NCBI RefSeq assembly: GCF_000485595.1
Contig: NW_014577116.1
Location: 531,491-557,400, forward strand
Direction of reading: 5' to 3'
From: Priapulus caudatus
Lineage: Eukaryota > Priapulida > Priapulimorpha > Priapulimorphida > Priapulidae
DNA length: 25,910 bases
Position numbers and translations under genes: made by a program. The notes under the pieces are model-generated. The model was not told the origin of the DNA and made no database searches. It saw only the letters and a program-made list of their open reading frames with translations. The first letter of the stretch is position 1, and the number at the start of each line of letters is the position of its first letter. This document shows, piece by piece, positions 10,860 to 20,493 of the stretch.

Positions 10860-11194
10860 CTATCAAAAAGAAACAACCTTGTCAACCATACACTATGAAA
10901 TATTAGCGACACAAAATGCTTCATAAAAAAACTGGATATATCACAACGAAGTAATACATTGCTACATATTATGATCGTCGCCATTGCTACATACGTACAT
11001 AGTTATTACAAGACGTTTTATAGTATGCTTAGCACAGAATGAATTAAATAAATACTAGGTATGATTGACTTTCATTGGGAAAAAATGTTACTGCGCTTCT
11101 TAATTCGCAAATCTTTAATAAATGAAAGGTAACGATGAGGTGGAATATTATAAACCTTGCCGTGAAAGATTCATTAACTACACATGCACGTACC

Positions 11195-11268
11195 AACACA
11201 CGCACACACACGCACGCACGCACGCACGCACGCACACACACACGCACACACATACACACACACACGCG
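11195..11268. repeat. AC / ACGC microsatellite
   Basis: Mixed CACA and CACG units for about 74 bases. If the ABC-G gene continues upstream this lies in an intron. The overlapping open frames are repeat by-products. Confidence 0.9.
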
Positions 11269-11606
11269 TTTTCTGTGTTACATCATTCGCTTGATCTCGT
11301 TATTGGTACCCCTGAGCACATACTACGAAATAAACTCTGCTGCTTACGCAGTGCTCACCACATACATAGCAAGCCACTACAGATTGTAAAATATCTCACT
11401 TTCCTTCTCAGACATACAATAAATTTTACAATGACATGACATTTATAGTAGCGTTTTGGCCATTTTGCGTGAGCTACCTTTAGCTTTCTTTGTTTTTCTT
11501 ACATTTCGTTATTTTTGGATGCACTTGGAGTTTCATCAATATTTAGGATGACGTAGGCTACCACAGAGATGATGTAAGAGAAAGCTGTAATACTAGTCCT
11601 ACTACA

Positions 11607-11891
11607 GAGAGGATGGATGTGCAGGCAGTAACATGTAAGATGAAGAGAAGCATACCATGGAGAGGATGGATGTGGAGGCAGTAACATGTAAGGTGAAGAG
11701 AAGCATACCATGGAGAGGATGGATGTGGAGGCAGTAACATGTAAGATGAAGAGAAGCATACCATGGAGAGGATGGATGTGGAGGCAGTAACATGTAAGGT
11801 GAAGAGAAGCATACCATGGAGAGGATGGATGTGGAGGCAGTAACATGTAAGATGAAGAGAAGCATACCGTGGAGAGGATGGATGTGGAGGC
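11607..11891 (+). repeat. 53-bp minisatellite, at least five units, cut by the gap
   Basis: The unit runs ATGGAGAGGATGGATGTGG, AGGCAGTAACATGTAA, G(A/G)TGAAGAGAAGCATACC. Unit starts are spaced exactly 53 bases (the CATACC word is at 11651, 11704, 11757, 11810, 11863). One base alternates A, G, A, G, A at 11640, 11693, 11746, 11799, 11852, so the true repeat unit is a 106-bp dimer. The array is still running at the gap. Frames through it on either strand are not genes. Confidence 0.95.
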
Positions 11892-12781
11892 NNNNNNNNN
11901 NNNNNNNNNNNNNNNNNNNNNNNNNNNNNNNNNNNNNNNNNNNNNNNNNNNNNNNNNNNNNNNNNNNNNNNNNNNNNNNNNNNNNNNNNNNNNNNNNNNN
12001 NNNNNNNNNNNNNNNNNNNNNNNNNNNNNNNNNNNNNNNNNNNNNNNNNNNNNNNNNNNNNNNNNNNNNNNNNNNNNNNNNNNNNNNNNNNNNNNNNNNN
12101 NNNNNNNNNNNNNNNNNNNNNNNNNNNNNNNNNNNNNNNNNNNNNNNNNNNNNNNNNNNNNNNNNNNNNNNNNNNNNNNNNNNNNNNNNNNNNNNNNNNN
12201 NNNNNNNNNNNNNNNNNNNNNNNNNNNNNNNNNNNNNNNNNNNNNNNNNNNNNNNNNNNNNNNNNNNNNNNNNNNNNNNNNNNNNNNNNNNNNNNNNNNN
12301 NNNNNNNNNNNNNNNNNNNNNNNNNNNNNNNNNNNNNNNNNNNNNNNNNNNNNNNNNNNNNNNNNNNNNNNNNNNNNNNNNNNNNNNNNNNNNNNNNNNN
12401 NNNNNNNNNNNNNNNNNNNNNNNNNNNNNNNNNNNNNNNNNNNNNNNNNNNNNNNNNNNNNNNNNNNNNNNNNNNNNNNNNNNNNNNNNNNNNNNNNNNN
12501 NNNNNNNNNNNNNNNNNNNNNNNNNNNNNNNNNNNNNNNNNNNNNNNNNNNNNNNNNNNNNNNNNNNNNNNNNNNNNNNNNNNNNNNNNNNNNNNNNNNN
12601 NNNNNNNNNNNNNNNNNNNNNNNNNNNNNNNNNNNNNNNNNNNNNNNNNNNNNNNNNNNNNNNNNNNNNNNNNNNNNNNNNNNNNNNNNNNNNNNNNNNN
12701 NNNNNNNNNNNNNNNNNNNNNNNNNNNNNNNNNNNNNNNNNNNNNNNNNNNNNNNNNNNNNNNNNNNNNNNNNNNNNNNNN
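11892..12781. other. Assembly gap, 890 N
   Basis: A run of unknown bases with the 53-bp array on its left and an AC run on its right. The gap most likely hides more minisatellite plus the junction to the AC tract. Any reading frame crossing it is meaningless. Confidence 0.98.

Positions 12782-12822
<41 letters not shown>
12782..12822. repeat. AC microsatellite
   Basis: At least 20 pure AC units from the gap edge to the A before AATATTGG. The left end is unknown. Confidence 0.95.
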
Positions 12823-12824
<2 letters not shown>

Positions 12825-12925
12825 TATTGGCGAGTGAACTTCGTTCCACTTTACAGCTGAAATTCACTGCTTGCGTTCATAATAGCGCTCCTAAACTCCT
12901 ATGATGCGCACAACACATACAACAA

Positions 12926-12960
12926 TATTTGTCATAGGAAGAATCTTCCTATGACAAATA
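12926..12960. repeat. Perfect 35-bp hairpin
   Basis: TATTTGTCATAGGAAGA (12926-12942) and its exact inverse (12944-12960) are separated by one base. The outer word TATTTGTCATAG recurs at 12991-13002 and in the related block at 16820-16831. Possibly the joined ends of a fold-back element. Confidence 0.85.
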
Positions 12961-12972
12961 GTGTCATAAGAG

Positions 12973-13024
12973 AGCGTATATGCGTATGTCGTATTTGTCA
13001 TAGATGCTAGCAGAACAGGCTGCA
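12973..13024 (+). repeat. About 50-bp segment shared with 16803-16852
   Basis: Contains GTCGTATTTGTCATAGATGC then TAGCAGAACAGGCTGCA. It matches 16803-16852 with a few differences near the left end. The sequences beyond both ends are unrelated. Confidence 0.85.
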
Positions 13025-13309
13025 ATAAAGTAGTAAGAATAAACATAAGAATATACCGCATGTAGTTGTACAGTTATTCGCAAGTCACACTCATGTTGCC
13101 ATAAACCGGGTAATTTGATTACGGTTACGTTGAGCCAAACCACAAGTGAGACGGAAAGATTGGCACTAAATCGCAAGCAAATGTCGCAATTACATTCTAA
13201 TAGCATCCGCAACGTTTAACCAGAATAGGCAGATTGATGTGGATTTTCTACGTTTTCGCTACAGTGACGCTTACGCAATTTGAATTCGATCGAAATGCGC
13301 TGAAAACTG

Positions 13310-13725
13310 AAATAAATCGCACAATATTTGCCGCCGTCTCGGCGAACCGCGTGATGTCGCAATTTGCACGGCGACTCTCGCGTTACCTCCGCCGAGATGT
13401 TTTGCGCGGCACACACCTATCTCGTCGCGGGGCGACAGCATGTACAGGCGAAACACTGCTTATTGATTGTTACGCACATACGCACACACGCGCGAAGGTT
13501 GCTCGCGTCTCTGGAGACGACGCGCAATCAGCATCCCGCCTAGCAGCGCGAAAATGCGCCGCGCAATCCGGCGGGATTCCGCGCTGGATTTCTCATCCTC
13601 TGCAAACATGAGCCTGCCAAACGACTGACGGCCGCGCGGCGACGGTCCCCCGCGTGCGCCCGTCGCCGGCGATGACGCCACACCAGTGGCCCTTATCGCG
13701 CCGTGAGATCGCCAATTGATTTCGA
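13310..13725. other. CpG-rich patch, possible promoter or first-exon region
   Basis: Strikingly richer in CG dinucleotides than its surroundings (for example GCCGCCGTCTCGGCG, GGCCGCGCGGCGACGG). It is open on both strands (13234-13611 plus, 125 codons; 13460-13795 minus, 111 codons), as expected from high GC. Neither frame shows a known domain; the minus one has an Arg-rich stretch. It could be a promoter, a first exon or an old mobile element. Confidence 0.4.
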
Positions 13726-13835
13726 CGAGACCAGAGCCAAGCTTTTCATTAGGCAGTATTATATAGCGACAACAATGAATATCAATTGCACGCACGCAAG
13801 GCGCTGCAGCATCGAGCTGTATTACTGCGTGTGCG

Positions 13836-13860
13836 TGTAGTAAGTAGGTAAGTAGGTAAG
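13836..13860 (+). repeat. 8-bp tandem repeat
   Basis: TAAGTAGG repeated nearly three times, next to a GTGTGCGTGT run. Confidence 0.7.
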
Positions 13861-15400
13861 TTGTGTCGACGGTGAAAGAATGATGGCTTTATTACGACCC
13901 AACACGCACACTGTTATTAGGCAAATAAAAACGTTCATCCGTCTTGCTGCGAGAATGGGGCTGCTAGGCTGCTAGAGAATAATGAAATACGTGGCGACAG
14001 CACAACTGCCGGAATTTGTTGGATTAACGCCCGCTCGAAACTGATATCAAACATGTGCAACCTCGTGATGCTTTAAAATATAACCTACCATTGCACGCTA
14101 TTGCCCCCACGAGTAATAGATGCCCCACGAGTAATAGATGCCCTATACTTAAGTGAAATCGTATAGTTTGTGCAAGTAGCCAACAAGCTCAGCACCTGGT
14201 AACACCCCCCATCAGTACTAAAGAGCATAATGAAACAGAAACAACAAAGGAGATCTTTCTGACTTATAACCTGAATAACGGCATCTATCTGGTACTGATG
14301 ATGATGATGATGATGATTACTATAAGGCCTGAACGAATACGGGTAAAAAGTTCTCTTCTCATGTATCGGGGTAAAAACCAAACCGCAGACATTTACCTTC
14401 ACCAAAGGCTTCCCTAGCATTCGTACTCACAGAGACAAAATCGCTTCTCTGGAGACTACATGCGTGAGAAACTCGAAGTTCGAGAGGTGACTTAATTGAA
14501 TGACTTCACCCAAGTGACCCAACCCTACATTGGGTCGTTGATTAAACAAGAGCTGATGACTTGACATGAGCACGATGCTACTATTTGGTCAGCATTTGAT
14601 CGATACAGACGCCTATTTAGCATGTCTACACTGTCTCACAGAATGTACAGTAAAGCGTGAACCTTGCAGATTTATCTGCTCGGTGCTGTTTCACCACACA
14701 CTAATTCATTGCGAACATGTCGACAACTACCTTCATCGAAGTCATGGAAGCCAATCTAGTGTCACCATGCCTCAACCCATAGACTCCATACAACCATGCT
14801 CCCTCCCATACATCCGACCCAGGCCTCCCGTTTCAAACATACAAACTTCCTTAGCAACCTAACTGACCCTAATTTACACGTTACATACACGACGAATGAC
14901 AACCTAGCTGGCCTGAAGCTAATGGGACGGCAGACTAATTAACATAATTTATGCATTATACGAATAAAATTTTAAAACCTACAAAGCTTAAGCACTGCCC
15001 ACACAATAAGCTGCTTGATCGTTTCAATACGTAGAGTGATTAAGTGACTGTAAATACGTACTAGCATTTATATTTGTTTTTGTTTTTTTCTACAAATTAT
15101 GAACTGTAAAAATACAGTCATGGTTTCACACATTGCTCACCCTATTTCCAATTTTGCCGTTCCGTTTGCTGTAAACAAATAGTTGCGATTAATACATAGT
15201 TCATGACGAGAACGGCTATGGTGTTCAGATGCACTTCCAGACGGTAATTCAACACTGTGATTGCAGATGCATGGTGATTCGCAGTTTTTTCATTTTCGTT
15301 TGTTTAAAGACATTCTTGTTTGCCAAGAGTTCAATAATGCATTTAGTGATATAAGTAATGGGTTCTTGTAATAAAATTACTAATAATTTTTTAAAGATCA
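13861..15400. other. Non-coding stretch with small repeats, no gene seen
   Basis: Holds an 18-bp direct duplication (CCCACGAGTAATAGATGC at 14106 and again at 14124), a (GAT)7-like run at about 14297-14318, and a small hairpin at 14516-14536 (GACCCAA and TTGGGTC). The 111-codon minus frame at 14085-14420 runs through the GAT run as a His tract and has no recognisable domain. Confidence 0.5.
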
Positions 15401-15401
15401 A

Positions 15402-15492
15402 CGCACCAGTCAAGTTGTTCACGCCACACAATCAGTTTTACGCAAGCGGCGGTTTTGTAAGCGAGTGCGTTGGTACACGCGTTATAATATAA
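15402..15492 (+). repeat. Flanking block of the trinucleotide array, copy 1
   Basis: GCACCAGTCAAGTTGTTCACGCC through GGTACACGCGTTATAATATAA. It is repeated at 15879-15963, each time followed directly by a CTG run. Copy 1 has a few extra bases (GCGAGTGCGTTGG against GCGCGTTGG). Confidence 0.9.
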
Positions 15493-15800
15493 CTGCTGCT
15501 GCTGCTGCTGCTGCTGCTGCTATTGCTATTGCTACGGCTGCTATTGATATGGCTTCTGTTACTACTACTAGTACTACTACTACTGTTCTGTTGCTGCTTC
15601 TGCTGCTGTTGCTGCTGTTGGTGCTGCTGCTGCTGCTGCTACTACTAGTAGTAGTACTATTCTGCTGCTGCTGCTGCTGCTGCTGATGACGATGATGATG
15701 ATGATGATGGATGTTGCCACTGCCACTGCCGCCGCCTCCGCCACCGCCACCGCCAACACCAACAACAACAACAACCACAACAATAATAATAAGGATAATC

Positions 15801-15835
<35 letters not shown>

Positions 15836-15838
15836 CAA
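15493..15838. repeat. Chain of trinucleotide microsatellites
   Basis: About 345 bases made almost wholly of triplets, changing along the length: CTG, then ATTGCT/ACT, GTTGCTGCT, CTG, GAT, CCACTG/CCGCCA, AAC, AAT. The triplet phase is kept so well that one minus-strand frame of 118 codons (15482-15838) stays open, giving blocks of Ile, Val, Gly, His, Gln, Thr, Ser and Ala. This is a simple-sequence effect and not evidence of a protein. Confidence 0.93.
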
Positions 15839-15878
15839 AATGTAATATTATTATTTTTAATCATATTCTTGCGTGTAG

Positions 15879-15983
15879 GCACCAATCAATTTTTCACGCC
15901 ACACAATCAGTTTTTCGCAAGCAGCGGTTTTGTAAGCGCGTTGGTACACGCGTTATAATATAACTGCTGCTGCTGCTGCTGCT
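15879..15983 (+). repeat. Flanking block of the trinucleotide array, copy 2, with CTG run
   Basis: Second copy of 15402-15492, about 476 bases downstream, again ending in TATAATATAACTG and a run of about seven CTG. It then passes through TGATGAGTGTGCGTGTACGTGTG into the left end of family A copy 2. Confidence 0.9.
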
Positions 15984-16007
15984 GATGAGTGTGCGTGTAC
16001 GTGTGTG

Positions 16008-16801
16008 TGGGTTAGTATGTAGTCACCAGCTTAACAAGTCGTTATTATATAACATGCGACATGATACGACTTTAGTTGGTTGTGCTAACAGTGTTTGTCA
16101 GACTTGAGGCGCGCTATCATATACGTTTAATCGCGACAGAAAGGCTTTCAGACAAAGTAAACGTTTTGTCGTGTAACTGCCAACACGGTATCAGAAGTAA
16201 ATAATCTCAAAGATAATCAGGGAGAAATTCTCTTTGTGAGCATTAATTTTACTCCTGATGGTATCAATTTGCAGTGGTCGATCCAGTTGTTAGCATTTGT
16301 TCTGGCAGTAGTAGGGGCAGGGTTCAGTCCTATTTGGTCACCAAAAGTAGGAAAATGTGTAAATATTGGTAAATAACAGCGTTCGTTATACGTCTAACAT
16401 TAATACACATGAAAACGGCAATCTACGTCGGTGCTAATACACCGTATGTACCGGCACCCCAGGATCGCAATCTATCCCAAACTTCCGAAGAGAGGTATCT
16501 GCTACATAACGATTAGCACAAGGAATTGCGTATAGGCTTAGCACGATCGCTTTCGGAGCAATTAGTGGTGCTGAATTGTGCATGGTATGCCCGCGCAGCT
16601 CCTGACATCCTGAATGCCACGAGAGAAACGCACACACAACACCTGACAATTATTAATTTTACGTTACGAGCCAATAAAATTTGCGTGACGGTGCGCTTCA
16701 ACTACCGATATCGGCCCTTTATTATCATATATATTGCATTGGTGGCAGCTAGAAGGTACGTCTAATGCTAATAGAAGGTACGTCTAATGCTAATAGAAGG
16801 T
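16008..16801 (+). repeat. Family A repeat, copy 2, uninterrupted
   Basis: Aligns with 708-935 plus 4048-4700 as one continuous unit of about 790 bases. It acts as the empty site for the 3.1 kb element. It ends in two and a bit 22-bp minisatellite units (GAAGGTACGTCTAATGCTAA). No clear inverted ends and no conserved coding frame. Type unknown; a non-autonomous element flanked by microsatellites is the most likely reading. Confidence 0.9.
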
Positions 16802-16802
16802 A

Positions 16803-16852
16803 AGCATATGCGTAAGTCGTATTTGTCATAGATGCTAGCAGAACAGGCTGCA
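16803..16852 (+). repeat. About 50-bp segment shared with 12973-13024
   Basis: Starts exactly where the 22-bp minisatellite of family A copy 2 stops (GAAGGTAAGCATATGCGTAAG). It could be a true end piece of an element or a filler piece from nearby. Confidence 0.85.
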
Positions 16853-17729
16853 CGTTCAGTACATCACTTGTTTTCAGTTGTCGGGGTCATAGACAGAACG
16901 CACGGCAATTGAGACAATTCAGACACCGTGCTACATACTGTCCCCATGTGATTTACCCTCCACTGTCAGCAATAAATGTCAGTTTAGACTTCGAGCCAGG
17001 TAGACGAATATACTGCATCCTGCCAATTATCAGTCTATCCGTAGCTCTGCCCACGTTATTTCCTTACTATATACATCAAACCACGCTCTTTCATATTAAC
17101 AAATGCACCGGGTTCACCCGGCACGAACACATTTCACGTTAAGATTAGGCTGGTTTAAGCCGTGGGCCGATCAGAGTTAGGTAACCATTAGTGTGTCTAT
17201 ACAGGGAAGGGCTTCATCGCTTATCTCGCCACAGACGCTACTTGACCCTCGCGCACGCGGCTGTTGTAGCATTAGGTTGCTGCGTAGAGCAAACCGCAAG
17301 AACACGCGGCGTATAGACTAAAATAACAGTTAACGAGCTTCTTTTGTTTATTGATCATACATGCGAAATTGCTTCTTTCAAGTTTTTAATGATTATGGGA
17401 TATACAGCATACGAGAACAGTTCTTTCATCATTTTAATTCTATTCACGCTTTACAAGAAATCTGTGGTATATTAAGTTATAATTAGTGGGAAGCGTGCGC
17501 GTGTATATGTATTATGCTTTTCACTGATCAATCTCTGACTTTGCGGTATAAAAGTCTACATTAATACAAGTAATTGTACATTCATCATTAATTACACTCA
17601 CGTACGGTTTAGTGAAGCCACAAGCGCATGCTAATTGAATACAAGGTTCCCCGCTGCAATTTACAAGCAATCACGACTAATGTGCAGACACCGCTTACAA
17701 AGCAGAGCTGTAACGAGCCTTTGTGCTTA
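16853..17729. other. Non-coding stretch, no gene seen
   Basis: The only open frame of note (16909-17142, 77 codons) shows no domain or splice context. Nothing else recognised. Confidence 0.55.
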
Positions 17730-17733
17730 TTAA

Positions 17734-18091
17734 AGTGATTACGTCACCGCAAATAGTAAAAAATAAAAAAAATATTTCCACTTTTTCACAAAATATAAGT
17801 AATTCTGTTTACATTTTATGGTTAAATTGCTGCATTATACTTCCTATTTTACTATATTGTTCGATGTGAACATACACTCGTGACCCATACATCGCCCATA
17901 GCAAGCAATGAATGTTAGACAACATTAATTCAAATCGTCCAGATTTTTTGGATTTTTAACTAGTTGAGAAACAATCTTATCAGGTAAGAATTTGACGATT
18001 TGTTTAGTCCCGTTAGTTCTTACTTTTAATGTAAAAAAATGGGATTTTTTTTTTACAGATTTTACCATAGAAAATTCGTGACGTAATCCCT
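17734..18091 (+). mobile_element. TTAA-type MITE, copy 1 (358 bp)
   Basis: Flanked by TTAA at 17730-17733 and 18092-18095. Ends are AGTGATTACGTCAC and, on the other strand, AGGGATTACGTCACG. Homologous over its whole length to 20494-20849, for example GGTTAAATTGCTGCATTATA and GAGAAACAATCTTATCAGGT. No coding capacity. A TTAA target site is used by piggyBac and Kolobok transposons, among others; the end sequence does not start CCC as usual in piggyBac, so the autonomous source is open. Confidence 0.9.
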
Positions 18092-18164
18092 TTAAAGAGA
18101 CAAATCTTCAGCGTGTTGTCTAAACTTAGTTTAGCGCATTCGGTCAGGCGCATTTAGTCAAATA

Positions 18165-18535
18165 TGAACAAGCTTCGAGTATCTGAAAGAGGCGCCAGCG
18201 ATCTTTGTATTCACAAACATACACGTTACAAGTGCACGCAAGCCTCGTGCCTCGTGAAATCTGCAATGCGCATACTCTATCTGCAAACACCGCGCGCGCT
18301 CATTTTTAATCTCTCTCCGAAAGCCTACAGAAAATTTTACCGCCGAAAAAAAAACGAACGCGCACATTTTAAGCCGTTTCGATTTCTCCACGTCGCGGCA
18401 CGGAATTGTTGCGCGAATCTCTCGACGGCTAGTGAAATTGATGGGGAAAACGAGATCGAGCTCCGCGGCGCACTAGATTGCCCGAATGCAGACGACAGGG
18501 ACACGCATTCCACGATGAAATGCTCATCAGCGTAA
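18165..18535. other. CpG-rich patch with a 123-codon open frame
   Basis: Locally rich in CG (CCGCGCGCGC, CACGTCGCGGCACGG, GAGCTCCGCGGCGC). The plus frame 18164-18535 starts with ATG and ends TAA but has no domain I recognise. A promoter or an untranslated exon is as likely as a coding region. Confidence 0.3.
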
Positions 18536-18539
18536 ATCT

Positions 18540-19100
18540 AAATGGAACAGTCTGAATAGCGAGTGTTACTCCAGGCTAGCTCCTGTCACGCACTAATGAT
18601 CAACGGGACATCAATCCTTTGGTTTTAAAGAAACTAGAATTTTAAATTAGTAACCTAACCAGTAGTCACATGAAAAGCTGTCTGTGGTGGGGGTCATACG
18701 GGGATATGGTATAACAGTCAAAGTAGCTGTTGTATTTCATTGTTAACACCGATACATGCTAGAAATTTCACATGAACGATGATATTGCATGGCCATGCAC
18801 GCAGCTACTATACAGTTTAATCATATTATGGTATTATTTGAGCAATACAGTATCGATGACTGTGTTTCTATTCAAAACTGGCGCCATAGTAATCACTACT
18901 ACTAGCGTCGGATAGCTTTATTTTATATATGACAAACGCATAAATTAAATAAATAGCCTACATTAACCATTATCTAGATTTGGTCTTCATCAACAAACGA
19001 GTAGCTAAAAATTCGTTTTAACCTGCATAAACTGGTTGTTGATTTGTCTCACTTCTCGTCTATTAATGTGTCTAATGTCAATACGCCCTACGTGTGACCT
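18540..19100. other. Non-coding stretch, no gene seen
   Basis: AT-rich with no open frame of note and no recognised repeat. Confidence 0.55.
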
Positions 19101-19102
19101 TC

Positions 19103-19380
19103 CTAATATGACAGGGGAATCTACATAATCCAACTGCTGAGCTATTTAATGATTGCTTATTTGCTTAATATATATCCTTTGATCTGCCCACTGTGACCGT
19201 AAATCTAGCTAATTTGACTGATATTCTGTCTAATATGTCCATTGATGTAGCTAATGCGTCCGGCGATTTGCCTAATGTCACAGTGCAGGATGGGCCAACC
19301 TGACATTTCAAGCGAAATGTGACTTCTGACGGTGTAATGTGGCAGAGAAGGCCTAATGTCACCGTTAATCTACCTAAGCC
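19103..19380. repeat. Degenerate 21-bp minisatellite
   Basis: The word CTAAT(G/A)T recurs about every 21 bases: at 19209, 19230, 19251 and 19272 exactly, and with drift at 19103, 19125, 19146, 19165, 19188, 19293, 19314, 19334, 19353 and 19374. A consensus unit is close to GCCTAATGTCACCGTAAATCT. Because 21 is a multiple of three, the minus frame 19165-19416 shows a seven-residue period (L-T-V-T-L-G-like), which is a repeat effect. Confidence 0.8.
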
Positions 19381-20411
19381 AGACGAAAACCGGAGCGAAA
19401 TTAAAAAAACAAACAATCGAAAGGCTATAAATTATAGCAGCCTTTTTTAATAACTATACCCGCACGATTTGAACAAAGATGCTGCGCGCTACCAATATGG
19501 CTGCCGTATTATATTATATGCATGAGCTACGAGCGACATTATTTACTGGCACGACGCTCGTAACTCCCAATACGAAAGATCCGACTACGAAACATAAGTT
19601 ACTGCTGAAAAACAGCATATACGTATCGCTTGTGGCCTTTGGATGCCATACTCAGCCGCATGACCTGCCATTACAACATCCGAAGTGGCGATTCCTTTAC
19701 AGGGGAGCTGCCCATGTGTTTACGACACCGATGGAGTAGGAACAGTACATAGCTACTCTATGTCATTGAAATGACTCGTTTTAGGGTCGAGTGACGGTAA
19801 TGGCGCGGCAAAGCACGTCCTACATTTTGACTCAACGTAGAAATTACACAAGCGTTCATAGCAGCAAGTGACACATGCGGCCGCTACCTGTACAACGTCA
19901 CTAACCGCTAAAAGCATCTTTTAACGGCACGTTATGGCTGGCAAAAAAAATTCTATCAACCACTCCTTTAAACGACTACGCATTTTACGAAGAGTGCAAA
20001 GAGCCGCCGGAGTCCTTTGTTAACCGACATCATTATTTTCTCTCCATCAACCGCGGGCTACGAAACTAAACATACAAGAAACAATTAAACAAAAACATAA
20101 AAGCTGTGCTGCAGATATATTTATGCTCACATGTAAATGATTCTGCTTGCGTCGATATAAGCTCGCTTGTTCATTCAGCAACCCCATTCCTCCCAGCCTA
20201 CAGCCAGGTTGTATTTCAGCTGCATATTATTACACACCGAGGAAAAGAAAACGAACAATGCCTATTAATTCTGCTTATTGTTTTACATTTTATATCGAAG
20301 ATGGGAGTAATAGCAATCCCCACGCTTATAGCTGAGCTACTCATTACTGTCATATCTGGTAAATTGCAAATCTGCTCAAATCTGCGCGAACTGCAGAAAC
20401 ATTTTTTGCAT
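19381..20411. other. Non-coding stretch, no gene seen
   Basis: Open frames 19479-19739 (86 codons) and 20106-20477 (123 codons) show no known motif; the second runs through the hairpin at 20412-20449. I see no supportable exon. Confidence 0.5.
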
Positions 20412-20449
20412 CATAGATATATACAACACATGTGTTGTATATATCTATG
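20412..20449. repeat. Perfect 38-bp palindrome
   Basis: CATAGATATATACAACACA is followed without a spacer by its exact reverse complement. It lies about 40 bases to the left of MITE copy 2. Confidence 0.9.
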
Positions 20450-20493
20450 GTTGCATCAAGCTACTAAACAAGTCTAATTTGTGGAGCAATTAA

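Noticed and set aside
11499-12904. Very long open frames across 11.5-12.9 kb on both strands
   Set aside because: They exist only because the 890 N are treated as open; the rest is 53-bp minisatellite and AC repeat.
15482-15838. 118-codon minus frame with Ile, Gly, His, Gln and Ser blocks, as a poly-amino-acid protein
   Set aside because: Every block is a trinucleotide microsatellite; no non-repetitive coding sequence or splice context is present.
19440-19490. TTCAAATC-type B-box on the minus strand near 19470, a possible tRNA or tRNA-derived SINE
   Set aside because: No matching T stem, anticodon stem, A-box at the right distance or acceptor stem can be drawn.
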